Source: Microbacterium sp. (GTDB lineage: Bacteria > Actinomycetota > Actinomycetes > Actinomycetales > Microbacteriaceae). Taken from it: DNA of 64,000 bases. Below the pieces are notes generated by a model that searched no databases, was not told where the DNA came from, and worked only from the letters and a program-made list of their open reading frames with translations. Made by a program: the position numbers and the translations under genes. Location: NCBI RefSeq assembly GCF_031179285.1, contig NZ_JAPSHY010000004.1, forward strand, positions 1-64,000, in the 5' to 3' direction. The first letter of the stretch is position 1. The number at the start of each line of letters is the position of its first letter. Shown here in pieces: positions 21,215-30,302 of the stretch.

Positions 21215-21811
21215 ATGGCTGCAGAACCCCTCGTCGCGACGAGCGTCTTCGACAGGCTGCTGAAGGATCGCATCATCTGGCTTGGCTCAGAGGTGCGTGA
21301 CGAGAACGCCAACGAGATCTGCGCGAAGATCCTTCTTCTCGCCGCAGAAGACTCAGAGAAGGACATCTACCTCTACATCAACTCGCCCGGTGGCTCCATC
21401 ACCGCAGGCATGGCGATCTACGACACGATGCAGTTCGTCCCGAACGACATCGTCACCGTGGGCATCGGCATGGCCGCATCGATGGGGCAGCTCCTGCTCA
21501 CCAGCGGCACCAAGGGCAAGCGCTACATCACCCCGAATGCTCGGGTGCTCCTGCACCAGCCGCACGGCGGTTTCGGCGGCACGGCGAGCGACATCCAGAC
21601 GCAGGCGCAGCTCATCCTCTCGATGAAGAAGCGCCTCGCCGAGATCACCGCAGCCCAGACGGGCAAGTCGGTCGAGCAGATCAACGCCGACGGTGACCGC
21701 GACCGCTGGTTCACCGCCGACGAGGCGCTCGAGTACGGCTTCGTCGACCACATCCGCGAGCACGCCAGCGACGTGACCGGCGGCGGCGGCACTGCGGATT
21801 CCGCAGAATGA
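21215..21811 (+). CDS. clpP: ATP-dependent Clp protease proteolytic subunit 1
   Basis: ClpP is the serine peptidase chamber that degrades substrates fed by ClpX or ClpC. The 198-aa protein has the catalytic Ser89 in GMAASMGQ, His114 in [10 protein letters not shown], and an Asp near residue 163 (DGDRDRW). It is 21 nt upstream of the second clpP, an arrangement typical of actinobacteria, in which ClpP1 and ClpP2 form a mixed tetradecamer. A TAGATT box near 21176 could be the promoter. Confidence 0.97.
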   Translation: MAAEPLVATSVFDRLLKDRIIWLGSEVRDENANEICAKILLLAAEDSEKDIYLYINSPGGSITAGMAIYDTMQFVPNDIVTVGIGMAASMGQLLLTSGTKGKRYITPNARVLLHQPHGGFGGTASDIQTQAQLILSMKKRLAEITAAQTGKSVEQINADGDRDRWFTADEALEYGFVDHIREHASDVTGGGGTADSAE

Positions 21812-21831
21812 CCGGATTCGAAAGGACCTCT

Positions 21832-22473
21832 ATGTACACTCCCACTTTCCAATCCGCCGGAAACCTGCCGTCCAGCCGCTACGTGCTCCCGCAGTTCGAA
21901 GAGCGCACCGCATACGGCTTCAAGCGCCAGGACCCGTACAACAAGCTCTTCGAAGATCGTGTGATCTTCCTGGGCGTGCAGGTCGACGACGCCTCCGCCG
22001 ATGACGTCATGGCCCAGCTCCTCGTCCTCGAGAGTCAGGACGCCGAGCGCGACATCACGATGTACATCAACTCGCCCGGTGGTTCCTTCACGGCGATGAC
22101 GGCGATCTACGACACGATGCAGTACGTCGCACCGCAGATCCAGACCGTCGTGCTCGGTCAGGCCGCATCCGCTGCCGCCGTGCTGCTGGCGGCGGGCGCT
22201 CCCGGTAAGCGCCTCGCACTGCCGAACGCCCGGGTGCTGATCCACCAGCCCGCGATGGGCGAGGCGGGTCAGGGACAGGCGTCCGACATCGAGATCCAGG
22301 CGGCGGAGATCCTGCGGATGCGTACCTGGCTCGAAGAGACGCTGGCATCGCACACGAACCGCCCCGTCGAGCAGGTCAACCGCGACATCGACCGCGACAA
22401 CATCCTCTCGGCCGCGCAGGCGCTCGAGTACGGCATCGTCGACCAGGTGCTCACGACGCGCAAGCGCCCGTAG
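21832..22473 (+). CDS. clpP: ATP-dependent Clp protease proteolytic subunit 2
   Basis: The 213-aa second ClpP subunit has Ser113 in GQAASAAAVL, His138 in RVLIHQPAMG, and the Asp segment RDIDRDN. Its N-terminus is about 20 residues longer than ClpP1, as usual for actinobacterial ClpP2. GAAAGGACC precedes the ATG at 21832. An in-frame ATG at 21808 overlaps the clpP1 stop (ATGA) and is an alternative start that would add eight residues. clpX lies about 5.3 kb downstream. Confidence 0.96.
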   Translation: MYTPTFQSAGNLPSSRYVLPQFEERTAYGFKRQDPYNKLFEDRVIFLGVQVDDASADDVMAQLLVLESQDAERDITMYINSPGGSFTAMTAIYDTMQYVAPQIQTVVLGQAASAAAVLLAAGAPGKRLALPNARVLIHQPAMGEAGQGQASDIEIQAAEILRMRTWLEETLASHTNRPVEQVNRDIDRDNILSAAQALEYGIVDQVLTTRKRP

Positions 22474-22485
22474 CATCCGGTCAGA

Positions 22486-22516
22486 AAGGGGCGGCAGTCG
22501 CCGACTGCCGCCCCTT
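22486..22516 (+). terminator. Terminator hairpin after clpP2
   Basis: A perfect 14-bp stem (AAGGGGCGGCAGTC and its complement) has a GCC loop, begins 12 nt after the stop and is followed by CTGC. Confidence 0.85.
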
Positions 22517-22542
22517 CTGCATGCCCGGCTCTCTGACCGAGC

Positions 22543-22548
22543 TAGCCT
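22543..22548 (+). promoter_or_regulatory. -10 box TAGCCT, 6 nt from ATG
   Basis: TAGCCT is 6 nt before the ATG at 22555. The spacer GGTCGC has no Shine-Dalgarno, so the BKACE gene is probably read from a leaderless transcript. Confidence 0.5.
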
Positions 22549-22554
22549 GGTCGC

Positions 22555-23292
22555 ATGCGACTGCAGGCCTGTCTGAACGGTGCGCGGGGCCGCTTCGAGC
22601 ACGGACGACTCGCGATCATGGTCGACGCGGTACTCGCGGAGGAGGCCATCGGTGCCGTGTCGGCGGGGGCGCGATCACTGCACGTGCACCCCAAGGACGA
22701 TCGCGGTGCCGACAGCCTGCGCCCTCGCGATGTCGGAACATGGGTCTCGGCGCTCCGTGACCTCTGCCCCGGCGTCCCGGTCGGGGTGACGACGGGGGAG
22801 TGGGGCGCCCCCGACGCCGCCACCCGCTCCGAGTGGGTGGCGGAATGGCTTGTCCTCCCCGATTTCGCATCCGTCAACTGGCATGAAGAGGGCGCCGAAG
22901 AGGTCGCGCACCTTCTTCTCGCCCACGGCGTCGATGTCGAGGCGGGACTCTGGAACGCTCAGGCGGCTCGCCGGTTCGCGTCGTCACCGTCGCGCGGAGC
23001 ATGCTTTCGAATCCTCGTGGAGCTGCCCGATGTCGACCGTGACGAGGTGGGGCGGGCGGCATTCGAGCTGATCGCCGTCGCGAGCGAGGCGGCCCCGCAG
23101 GCGGCGATCCTGCTGCACGGCGAGGAGCGTTCCGCCTGGCCGGCACTCGACCTCGCGATCGACCTCGGTCTCGAGACCCGGATCGGTCTCGAGGACACTC
23201 TCGTCCTCCCGGACGGCTCGCGGGCTTCGGGCAATCCGGCGCTGGTGACGGCCGCGCTCGGCCGTGCGGGATCCGTGACCCGCTCCCGGTGA
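22555..23292 (+). CDS. BKACE-family (3-keto-5-aminohexanoate cleavage-type) enzyme
   Basis: BKACE (formerly DUF849) enzymes condense a beta-keto acid with acetyl-CoA and cleave it, using a metal held by an HxH motif. The 245-aa protein has HVHPKDD (His43, His45) and the C-terminal GLEDT segment, both typical. It is shorter than most members (about 270-310 aa). The usual neighbours of lysine fermentation are absent, so the substrate is unknown; members act on many beta-keto acids. It stands alone between terminators. Confidence 0.8.
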   Translation: MRLQACLNGARGRFEHGRLAIMVDAVLAEEAIGAVSAGARSLHVHPKDDRGADSLRPRDVGTWVSALRDLCPGVPVGVTTGEWGAPDAATRSEWVAEWLVLPDFASVNWHEEGAEEVAHLLLAHGVDVEAGLWNAQAARRFASSPSRGACFRILVELPDVDRDEVGRAAFELIAVASEAAPQAAILLHGEERSAWPALDLAIDLGLETRIGLEDTLVLPDGSRASGNPALVTAALGRAGSVTRSR

Positions 23293-23329
23293 CGTCGTCG
23301 CAGGTCTCGCGTGCAACGGGCGCATACCC

Positions 23330-23384
23330 GCGCATCCGTGCGCGCACCGCGTCCGCTCTGCTCATCTGCGCATCCACATGCGCA
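23330..23384. promoter_or_regulatory. Paired inverted-repeat operator candidates before the SorC/DeoR regulator
   Basis: Two related dyads occur: GCGCA-TCCG-TGCGC at 23330-23343 and TGCGCAT-CCAC-ATGCGCA at 23367-23384, with centres 39 bp apart and GCGCATCC in common. The second overlaps the -35 position for a TACCCT -10 box at 23402-23407. This fits autorepression of the deo operon. Confidence 0.55.
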
Positions 23385-23427
23385 GGAGTTGACCTGCGGC
23401 GTACCCTCGAACAGAGAGGAGGATGCC

Positions 23428-24363
23428 GTGGACGATGAACTGCTGATGGTCCGGGTCGCCGAGCTGACCTACGACGAGAACAAGACGCAGGACGAGATCG
23501 GCGCACTCCTCGGCATCTCCCGATGGAAGGTGGGGCGTCTGCTCACGCAGGCGCGGGACCGAGGCATCGTGCGCATCGAGATCGTGCACCCACGAGCCCG
23601 CCGGCTCGGACTGGAGCGAGCGCTCTCGGAGCGGTACGGTCTGTCCGACGCCGTCGTCGTGCCCACACCAGACGATGAGCGCAGTCGGCTGGAGCGCGTC
23701 GCCCAGGCTGCGGCCGACCACCTCACGGCACTTCGGCCCGTACCGCGCACCCTCGCGGTCAGCTGGGGACGCACGTTGACCGCCGTGGCCGAGGCGCTCC
23801 CCGACGGTTGGGCGAACGGCGTCACCGTCGTGCAGCTCAACGGCGGAGTGAGCCTCAATCGCCGCTCTGGAGGAGCCGCCAGCCTGGCGGCGACGATCGC
23901 ACAGCGGGCCGCCGGCCACGTCGCTCTGCTCCCGAGCCCCGCGATCCTGGAACGCGTGGAGACGAAGAAGGCGATCGAGGCCGACCGCACTGTCGCGGCC
24001 ATCCTGGAGCAGGCCGCCGACGCGCAGGCATACCTCTTCTCCGCCGGCCCCGCCGACGGCACGTCAGCACACGTCGAGAATGGCTACCTGACGGCCGCTG
24101 AGGTCGAGGAGCTCGCCCGCCGCGGCGCCGTCGGCGACGTTCTGGGCCGTTACATCGACGCCGAAGGGAACGTCGTCGACCCGCAACTTGACGCCCGCAC
24201 CGTCGGTGTGAGACTCGAGCGGCTGCGAACCGCGTCGCACGCGATCTTCGTCACGGCGGGCGCTGCCAAGCACGACATCGCGCGTACAGTCGTGACCTGC
24301 GGCCTGTGCAGCGTGCTGGTGACCGATGAGACCACAGCCCGAGCATTGTTGGAGGAACAGTGA
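23428..24363 (+). CDS. deoR: SorC/DeoR-type sugar-binding transcriptional regulator
   Basis: The 311-aa protein has an N-terminal helix-turn-helix (TQDEIGALLGISRWKVGRLLTQA, residues about 17-40) and a C-terminal SorC-type phosphosugar-binding domain (about 60-310; ATPase-like GGVSLNRRSGGAA). B. subtilis DeoR is of this SorC family and responds to deoxyribose 5-phosphate. The stop overlaps deoC (GTGA), so repression of the deoC operon is the likely job. The GTG at 23428 follows AGAGAGGAGG; the in-frame extension to 23311 would include the operators. Confidence 0.88.
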   Translation: MDDELLMVRVAELTYDENKTQDEIGALLGISRWKVGRLLTQARDRGIVRIEIVHPRARRLGLERALSERYGLSDAVVVPTPDDERSRLERVAQAAADHLTALRPVPRTLAVSWGRTLTAVAEALPDGWANGVTVVQLNGGVSLNRRSGGAASLAATIAQRAAGHVALLPSPAILERVETKKAIEADRTVAAILEQAADAQAYLFSAGPADGTSAHVENGYLTAAEVEELARRGAVGDVLGRYIDAEGNVVDPQLDARTVGVRLERLRTASHAIFVTAGAAKHDIARTVVTCGLCSVLVTDETTARALLEEQ

Positions 24364-25361
24364 CGACCAAGGAATTGAGCCGCCGATCCGCGGTGGATGT
24401 GCTGGGCGGTGAGCCCGACGACTTGACGCTGCGCCGGTTCCTGCACGGACTCCCGGGCGTCGACGCGGTGGGACTGGAGCAGCGCGCAGCCGGACTCGGT
24501 ACGCGCTCGATCAAGACGACGTCCAAGGCCTGGGCCCTGGACACGATCATCCGGCTGATCGACCTCACCACGCTCGAGGGAGCGGACACACCCGGCAAGG
24601 TGCGCTCGCTCGTGGCGAAGGCGAAGAATCCGGATGCTGCGGATCCGACGTGTCCGAAGGTGGCGGCGGTCTGCGTCTACGGCGACATGGTCGGCGATGC
24701 GGTCGCTGCCCTGGGCGACCGGCACGGCGATCCGGACGACGGGCTCATCTCGGTCGCCGCCGTCGCCACCGCCTTCCCGAGCGGCCGCGCCTCGGTAGAC
24801 ATCAAACTCGCCGACACGGCGGAGGCCGTCGCCGCCGGCGCGGACGAGATCGACATGGTGATCGACCGGGGGGCCTTCCTCTCCGGCCGGTACGGTCTGG
24901 TGTTCGATCAGATCTCGCGCGTCAAGGAGGCCTGTCGGCGCGCGGACGGCAGCTACGCCTCGCTGAAGGTCATCCTCGAGACCGGCGAGCTGAACACCTA
25001 CGACAACATCAAACGCGCATCCTGGCTCGGAATCCTCGCCGGCGGCGACTTCATCAAGACGTCGACGGGGAAGGTGCAGCCCGCGGCCACCCTGCCGACC
25101 ACGCTGCTCATGCTGGAGACGGTGCGCGACTGGCATCAGGCGACGGGTGAGAAGATCGGCGTGAAGCCCGCCGGCGGCATCCGCTCGTCCAAGGATGCGA
25201 TCAAGTACCTCGTCACGGTCGCCGAGACGGTCGGCGAGGAATGGCTCGAGCCGCACCTGTTCCGCTTCGGAGCGTCGAGCCTGCTCAACGACGTGCTGCT
25301 GCAGCGTCAGAAGCTCACCACCGGCCACTACTCCGGCCCCGACTACGTCACGATCGACTAG
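24360..25361 (+). CDS. deoC: Deoxyribose-phosphate aldolase
   Basis: DeoC cleaves 2-deoxyribose 5-phosphate to acetaldehyde and glyceraldehyde 3-phosphate. The 333-aa protein has the Schiff-base Lys in GGDFIKTSTGK (about residue 238) and the second Lys in VKPAGGIRSS. It carries about 70 extra N-terminal residues compared with the 259-aa E. coli enzyme. The GTG start overlaps the regulator stop. The aldehyde dehydrogenase genes that follow could oxidise the acetaldehyde released. Confidence 0.95.
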   Translation: MTTKELSRRSAVDVLGGEPDDLTLRRFLHGLPGVDAVGLEQRAAGLGTRSIKTTSKAWALDTIIRLIDLTTLEGADTPGKVRSLVAKAKNPDAADPTCPKVAAVCVYGDMVGDAVAALGDRHGDPDDGLISVAAVATAFPSGRASVDIKLADTAEAVAAGADEIDMVIDRGAFLSGRYGLVFDQISRVKEACRRADGSYASLKVILETGELNTYDNIKRASWLGILAGGDFIKTSTGKVQPAATLPTTLLMLETVRDWHQATGEKIGVKPAGGIRSSKDAIKYLVTVAETVGEEWLEPHLFRFGASSLLNDVLLQRQKLTTGHYSGPDYVTID

Positions 25362-25369
25362 GACCTCTC

Positions 25370-26812
25370 ATGTCATTCCTGGAATACGCTCCTGCGCCGG
25401 AATCGAAGGCGCTGCTGAACCTCAAGGACAGCTACGGGCTCTTCATCGGCGGCGAGTTCGTCGACGGCTCCGGCGACAGCTTCGCCACCATCTCTCCCGC
25501 AGACGAAACGCGCATCGCCGAGATCGCGTCGGCGAGCGATGAGGATGTCGATCGAGCGGTCGCCGCGGCGCGCCGGGCATACGAGAAGACGTGGTCGCGG
25601 ATGAGCGGACGGGATCGGGGCAAGTATCTCTTCCGCATCGCGCGCCTCGTTCAGGAACGCGCGCGTGAACTCGCCGTCGCAGAAAGCCTCGACAACGGCA
25701 AGCCGATCAAGGAGAGCCGCGACGTCGACGTTCCGCTCGTCGCGGCGTGGTTCTTCTACTACGCCGGGTGGGCTGACAAGCTGGACTACGCCGGTCTCGG
25801 TGCCAATCCGCAATCGCTCGGTGTGGCAGGTCAGGTCATCCCGTGGAACTTCCCGCTGCTGATGCTGGCGTGGAAACTTGCGCCGGCTCTCGCCGCCGGC
25901 AACACCGTCGTGCTGAAGCCCGCGGAGACCACCCCGCTCACCGCTCTCATCTTCGCCGAGATCCTGCAGCAGGCCGATCTCCCGGCCGGCGTGGTGAACA
26001 TCGTCACCGGCGCAGGCTCGACCGGAGCGGCACTGGTCCGTCATCCCGATGTCGACAAGGTCGCCTTCACCGGATCCACCGGCGTGGGGCGCGACATCGC
26101 TCGCGCGGTCGCCGGCACGCCGAAGAAGCTGACCCTCGAACTGGGCGGGAAGGCGGCGAACATCGTCTTCGATGACGCTCCCGTCGACCAGGCCGTCGAG
26201 GGCATCGTCAACGGCATCTTCTTCAACCAGGGCCACGTCTGCTGCGCCGGCAGCCGGCTGCTGGTGCAGGAATCGATCCACGACGAGGTGATCGACCGCC
26301 TGAAGAACCGGCTGTCGACGCTGCGGCTCGGCGATCCGCTCGACAAGAACACCGACATCGGCGCGATCAACTCCGCCACTCAACTCGCGCGCATCCGTGA
26401 GCTGAGCGACATCGGCGAGGCCGAGGGGGCGGAGCGCTGGACGGCCGACTGCGTCATCCCCGAGAAGGGCTTCTGGTTCGCTCCGACCATCTTCACGGGC
26501 GTCGAGGCCTCGCACCGCATCGCCCGGGACGAGGTCTTCGGACCCGTGCTGTCGGTGCTCACGTTCCGCACGCCCGCCGAAGCCATCGCGAAGGCGAATA
26601 ACACCCCGTACGGTCTCTCCGCCGGCATCTGGTCGGACAAGGGCTCGCGCATCCTCGCCGTCGCCGATCGGCTGCGTGCCGGAGTGGTGTGGGCGAACAC
26701 CTTCAACCGTTTCGACCCGTCGAGCCCGTTCGGCGGATACAAGGAATCCGGGTACGGCCGCGAGGGCGGCCGGCAGGGACTGACCGCGTACCTGAAGGGA
26801 GCCGCAGCATGA
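25370..26812 (+). CDS. Aldehyde dehydrogenase (NAD(P)-dependent)
   Basis: The 480-aa protein has all the catalytic residues of the ALDH superfamily: Asn160 in IPWNFP, the cofactor FTGSTGVG loop at 233-240, Glu257 in LELGGK, and the nucleophile Cys291 in NQGHVCCAGSR. It lies 8 nt after deoC and overlaps the truncated ALDH-like gene (ATGA). The likely role is acetaldehyde oxidation in deoxyribose catabolism (inference from the operon). The ATG at 25370 is chosen because the family N-terminus begins there. Confidence 0.94.
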   Translation: MSFLEYAPAPESKALLNLKDSYGLFIGGEFVDGSGDSFATISPADETRIAEIASASDEDVDRAVAAARRAYEKTWSRMSGRDRGKYLFRIARLVQERARELAVAESLDNGKPIKESRDVDVPLVAAWFFYYAGWADKLDYAGLGANPQSLGVAGQVIPWNFPLLMLAWKLAPALAAGNTVVLKPAETTPLTALIFAEILQQADLPAGVVNIVTGAGSTGAALVRHPDVDKVAFTGSTGVGRDIARAVAGTPKKLTLELGGKAANIVFDDAPVDQAVEGIVNGIFFNQGHVCCAGSRLLVQESIHDEVIDRLKNRLSTLRLGDPLDKNTDIGAINSATQLARIRELSDIGEAEGAERWTADCVIPEKGFWFAPTIFTGVEASHRIARDEVFGPVLSVLTFRTPAEAIAKANNTPYGLSAGIWSDKGSRILAVADRLRAGVVWANTFNRFDPSSPFGGYKESGYGREGGRQGLTAYLKGAAA

Positions 26813-27660
26813 GCAGGCGACTGGCTGTGCCGAAGACCTACAAGCTCGCCATCGGGGGCGCGTTTCCGAGGAGCGAGTCCGGCCGCACGTACGAGGTCGT
26901 CTCCCCGAAGGGCGCGTTCCTCGCGAACGCTGCGAAGGGTTCGCGCAAGGATGCGAGGGACGCCGTGGTGGCTGCCCGCGCGGCCGTCAAGGGGTGGTCG
27001 GGTGCGACCGCATACAACCGAGGACAGGTGCTCTACCGCGTCGCCGAGGTGCTCGAGGGGCGCCGTGCGCAGTTCATCGACGAGATCGTCGCACAGGAGG
27101 GCGGCTCGACGGGTGCAGCGCAAGCACAGGTCGACGCCGCGATCGACCTGTGGGTCTGGTACGCGGGCTGGTGCGACAAGTACGCGCAGGTCGCCGGCAA
27201 CGCGAACCCCGTCGCCGGTCCCTACTTCAACATCTCCGTCCCCGAACCGACCGGCGTCGTGGCGATCATCGCCCCGCAGGATTCGGCGCTGCTCGGACTG
27301 GTCTCGGTCGTCGCTCCGGCGCTGGTCCCCGGCAACACCGTCGTCGTGGTGGCCAGCGAGCGGCATCCGCTGTCTGCGATCAGCTTGGCTGAGGTGCTGG
27401 CCACGAGCGACCTGCCCGGGGGAGTGGTCAACGTGCTGACGGGGTCGCCGGCCGAGATCGCGCCGTGGCTCGCCTCGCACCAGGACGTCAACGCCCTCGA
27501 CCTGGCGGGGGCGGGCGAGCTCGATTGGATCGACCTTCAGGTCGCCGCGGCTGACACGCTGAAACGCGTGCTCGCACCGGGCGAGGTCATCGCCTCGCCG
27601 GAACGGATCAATGCCTTCACCGAGGTGAAGACGGTCTGGCACACCAAGAGCGTGCTCTGA
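26809..27660 (+). CDS. Truncated, non-catalytic ALDH-family protein
   Basis: The 283-aa protein matches only the first, cofactor-binding part of the ALDH fold: [13 protein letters not shown] near residue 115, [16 protein letters not shown] near 143 and a [11 protein letters not shown] segment near 203. The IPWN Asn is Gln-like (APQD). The LELGGK Glu and the catalytic Cys region are absent, so dehydrogenase activity is not expected. The ATGA overlap with the full-length ALDH and a clean C-terminus speak against random decay. Together the pair resembles the two halves of ALDH16 enzymes, so a partner or structural subunit is plausible. Confidence 0.85.
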   Translation: MSRRLAVPKTYKLAIGGAFPRSESGRTYEVVSPKGAFLANAAKGSRKDARDAVVAARAAVKGWSGATAYNRGQVLYRVAEVLEGRRAQFIDEIVAQEGGSTGAAQAQVDAAIDLWVWYAGWCDKYAQVAGNANPVAGPYFNISVPEPTGVVAIIAPQDSALLGLVSVVAPALVPGNTVVVVASERHPLSAISLAEVLATSDLPGGVVNVLTGSPAEIAPWLASHQDVNALDLAGAGELDWIDLQVAAADTLKRVLAPGEVIASPERINAFTEVKTVWHTKSVL

Positions 27661-27674
27661 CCGGATTCCGATCC

Positions 27675-27711
27675 GACGGGCCCGGTCTGCACATCGCGGG
27701 CCGGGCCCGTC
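27675..27711 (+). terminator. Terminator hairpin after the deo operon
   Basis: An 11-bp perfect stem (GACGGGCCCGG with CCGGGCCCGTC) begins 15 nt after the last stop and is followed by GCTCTC. Confidence 0.8.
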
Positions 27712-27812
27712 GCTCTCATGGCCCGAATCGAGTCCGCGCCAATGCGTCCCGGTGTCGGATGCAGCGGTTAGGCTCAGATGACGATCTCTGGATCCCCGCT
27801 AGGAGGACGCGC

Positions 27813-29081
27813 ATGGCCCGCATCGGTGAAAGCGCTGACCTGTTCAAATGCTCGTTCTGCGGAAAGAGCCAAAAGCAGGTGCAGCAGCTCATCGCTGGAC
27901 CCGGAGTGTACATCTGCGACGAGTGCGTCGAACTGTGCAACGAGATCATCGAGGAGCGGATGGCGGAGTCCTCCGCCGAAGGGGCGACCGAATTCGAGCT
28001 GCCGAAGCCGCGCGAGATCTTCTCATTCCTCGAGGAGTACGTCGTCGGCCAGGAGCCGGCGAAGCGCGCTCTCGCCGTAGCGGTCTACAACCACTACAAG
28101 CGCGTGCGCGCGCACGGAACTCTCCAGACGGCCGAGCAGAAGGCCGAAGAGGTCGAGATCGCGAAGAGCAACATCCTGCTCATCGGCCCAACCGGTTGCG
28201 GCAAGACCTATCTCGCGCAGACCCTCGCGAAGCGCCTGAACGTTCCGTTCGCGGTCGCTGACGCCACCGCCCTCACCGAGGCCGGCTACGTCGGCGAAGA
28301 CGTCGAGAACATCCTCCTCAAGCTCATCCAGGCTGCCGACTACGACGTCAAGCGCGCCGAGCAGGGCATCATCTACATCGACGAGGTCGACAAGATCGCC
28401 CGTAAGGCGGAGAACCCCTCCATCACCCGGGACGTCTCGGGCGAGGGCGTGCAGCAGGCGCTGCTGAAGATCATCGAGGGCACCGTCGCGTCGGTTCCCC
28501 CTCAGGGCGGTCGCAAGCACCCGCACCAGGAGTTCCTGCAGATCGACACGACGAACGTGCTGTTCATCGTGGCCGGCGCGTTCGCCGGACTCGAAGACAT
28601 CGTCTCCTCGCGGGTCGGCAAGCACGGCATCGGCTTCGGGGCTCCGCTTCACGACAAGACGAAGGATCTCGACCTCTTCAGCGAGGTGCTCCCGGAAGAC
28701 CTGCACAAGTTCGGGCTCATCCCCGAATTCATCGGCCGCCTTCCGGTCGTCACGAACGTCTCGCCGCTGGATCAGGCCGCGCTGATGGAGATCCTCACGG
28801 GTCCCCGCAACGCCCTCGTCAAGCAGTACCAGCGCATGTTCGAGCTCGACGGCGTTCAGCTCGAGTTCGACGAAGAGGCGCTGCGGTCGATCGCCGATCT
28901 CGCGGTCGAGCGCAAGACCGGAGCGCGCGGCCTCCGCGCCATCCTCGAAGACGTGCTGGGCCCGATCATGTTCGAGATCCCCTCGGCAGACGACGTCGCC
29001 AAGGTCATCGTCACCCGCGCCGCGGTCGACGAAGGTGCACCGCCCACGATCATCATGGAGCGCAAGCGCAAGAGCGCGTGA
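27813..29081 (+). CDS. clpX: ATP-dependent Clp protease ATP-binding subunit ClpX
   Basis: ClpX unfolds substrates for ClpP. The 422-aa protein has a four-Cys zinc finger (C13, C16, C35, C38), Walker A GPTGCGKT near residue 125, Walker [11 protein letters not shown] near 190, and the ClpP-docking IGF-type loop (GIGFGAP). AGGAGG at 27801-27806 fixes the ATG at 27813; an upstream in-frame ATG at 27759 is rejected. A TAGGCT box lies at 27770. The stop overlaps the NUDIX gene. Confidence 0.97.
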   Translation: MARIGESADLFKCSFCGKSQKQVQQLIAGPGVYICDECVELCNEIIEERMAESSAEGATEFELPKPREIFSFLEEYVVGQEPAKRALAVAVYNHYKRVRAHGTLQTAEQKAEEVEIAKSNILLIGPTGCGKTYLAQTLAKRLNVPFAVADATALTEAGYVGEDVENILLKLIQAADYDVKRAEQGIIYIDEVDKIARKAENPSITRDVSGEGVQQALLKIIEGTVASVPPQGGRKHPHQEFLQIDTTNVLFIVAGAFAGLEDIVSSRVGKHGIGFGAPLHDKTKDLDLFSEVLPEDLHKFGLIPEFIGRLPVVTNVSPLDQAALMEILTGPRNALVKQYQRMFELDGVQLEFDEEALRSIADLAVERKTGARGLRAILEDVLGPIMFEIPSADDVAKVIVTRAAVDEGAPPTIIMERKRKSA

Positions 29082-29614
29082 GAACGCGCCCCTCGCCCTG
29101 GACGATCCTCTCGAGCGAGACCGTCGTCACCGATCGCTGGATCCAGCTGCGGGCGGATCAGTGCGCGGACTCGAGTGGTCGCACGATCGCGCCCTACTAC
29201 GTGCTGGAGTACAGCGACTGGGTCTCGGTGCTCGCGCTCGACCGCAACGACAACGCGATCGTCGTCGAGGAGTATCGGCACGGAGCTGGAGTCGTCGCGG
29301 TGGGCACGATCGGCGGCGGAGTCGAGACGGGGGAGTCAGCGGTGGATGCCGCAGCCAGAGAACTCCTCGAAGAGACCGGATACGAAGCCTCCGAGATGAT
29401 CGATCTCGGCGCCACCTGGGCGAACTTCGGCACTCATACGAACCGCGTCCACCACTTCCTCGCGCGAGGGTGTTCGCGAGTGGCCGAGCCCTCGCCGGAC
29501 GAGAACGAGTCGATCTCCGTGCACGTCCTGTCGCCCGACGGGCTGGGCGATCACCTCGGGCAGAGCTACCACCAGCTCACCTGGTACAAGGCCATGGAGT
29601 GGCTGGGGCGCTGA
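29078..29614 (+). CDS. NUDIX hydrolase (ADP-ribose pyrophosphatase-like)
   Basis: The 178-aa protein has a complete NUDIX box, starting GGGVETGES and ending RELLEETGY at about residues 87-110, which binds Mg and the pyrophosphate. The overall layout ([15 protein letters not shown], then VEEYRHG) resembles ADP-sugar pyrophosphatases; the exact nucleotide is not certain. The GTG start overlaps the clpX stop (GTGA). Confidence 0.88.
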   Translation: MRTRPSPWTILSSETVVTDRWIQLRADQCADSSGRTIAPYYVLEYSDWVSVLALDRNDNAIVVEEYRHGAGVVAVGTIGGGVETGESAVDAAARELLEETGYEASEMIDLGATWANFGTHTNRVHHFLARGCSRVAEPSPDENESISVHVLSPDGLGDHLGQSYHQLTWYKAMEWLGR

Positions 29615-29619
29615 CGGTG

Positions 29620-29634
29620 GCGCCCTGAGGGCGC
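29620..29634. terminator. Short inverted repeat between convergent genes
   Basis: GCGCCCT-G-AGGGCGC lies 5 nt after the NUDIX stop, between it and the convergent methyltransferase. In RNA the loop must open to about 5 nt, leaving a 5-bp stem, so it is a weak terminator candidate. Confidence 0.45.
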
Positions 29635-29654
29635 AACGACCAGCCCCTCGGTCA

Positions 29655-30302
29655 TCACGATGGACGCTGCCGTGCCGCCTGGGCTTCCAGGGGCGCACGG
29701 GGAGTGAGTTCGGCGATCAGCACGGCTTCCTCGCGGTGGCGCCATTCCTCGTGGCGGCTGAGTCCGAACCCGAACGGCGCGACCGTCGCCGCCAGCGATT
29801 CGACGGAATCGAAGCGCTCGTGATCGACCGGGTACGGGGGAGGCGATCCGGGACCGGGGCGACCCCGGTCCCGGAGGAACGTCGCAGTGACCAGGCAACC
29901 TTCCTGACGAAGGAGTCGGCGCCATTCCCTGATCGTCGCCGCCATGTCGGGAATCATGTGGAGCGCCGTGACACAGGTGATGAGGTCGATGGACGCGTCC
30001 GGGAGGGGAAGAGACGTGGCATCCGCCTCGATCCAGGTGGCGTTCGTGAGCTTCTCGGATGCCACAGCGAGCATGCCCGGCGACAGGTCGGCGCCGATCA
30101 GATCCAACCCGGGTGAGCGTCGATCCAGGAACCTGAGCAGGAGACCGGTGCCCGTCCCGACATCGAGAACCGTCTGCACGCCGGTCAGATCAAGGAAGTC
30201 CGCGACCGACGCGGCGAGGGCCTGATGCATGGCGCTCTCGTCATAGTTCGCGGCGCGTTCGTCGAAAGCCTCTCGGATCGATTTCAGCAGGTCCTCACTC
30301 AT
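29655..30302 (-). CDS. Class I SAM-dependent methyltransferase
   Basis: The 215-aa protein has SAM motif I VLDVGTGTGLLLRFL (about residues 45-59), an acidic GADLSPGM end of beta-2 and the post-II motif DLITCVTALHMI. It looks like the methyltransf_11 (UbiE-like) type. The substrate is unknown. The ATG overlaps the dcp stop by one base, so it is the second gene of a dcp-methyltransferase transcript. Confidence 0.88.
   Translation of the reverse strand: MSEDLLKSIREAFDERAANYDESAMHQALAASVADFLDLTGVQTVLDVGTGTGLLLRFLDRRSPGLDLIGADLSPGMLAVASEKLTNATWIEADATSLPLPDASIDLITCVTALHMIPDMAATIREWRRLLRQEGCLVTATFLRDRGRPGPGSPPPYPVDHERFDSVESLAATVAPFGFGLSRHEEWRHREEAVLIAELTPRAPLEAQAARQRPS

Noticed and set aside
26809..27660. 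Truncated ALDH as a pseudogene
   Set aside because: There is no frameshift or remnant of the missing catalytic half downstream, the gene overlaps its neighbour cleanly, and a terminator follows its stop. A dedicated short protein is more likely.
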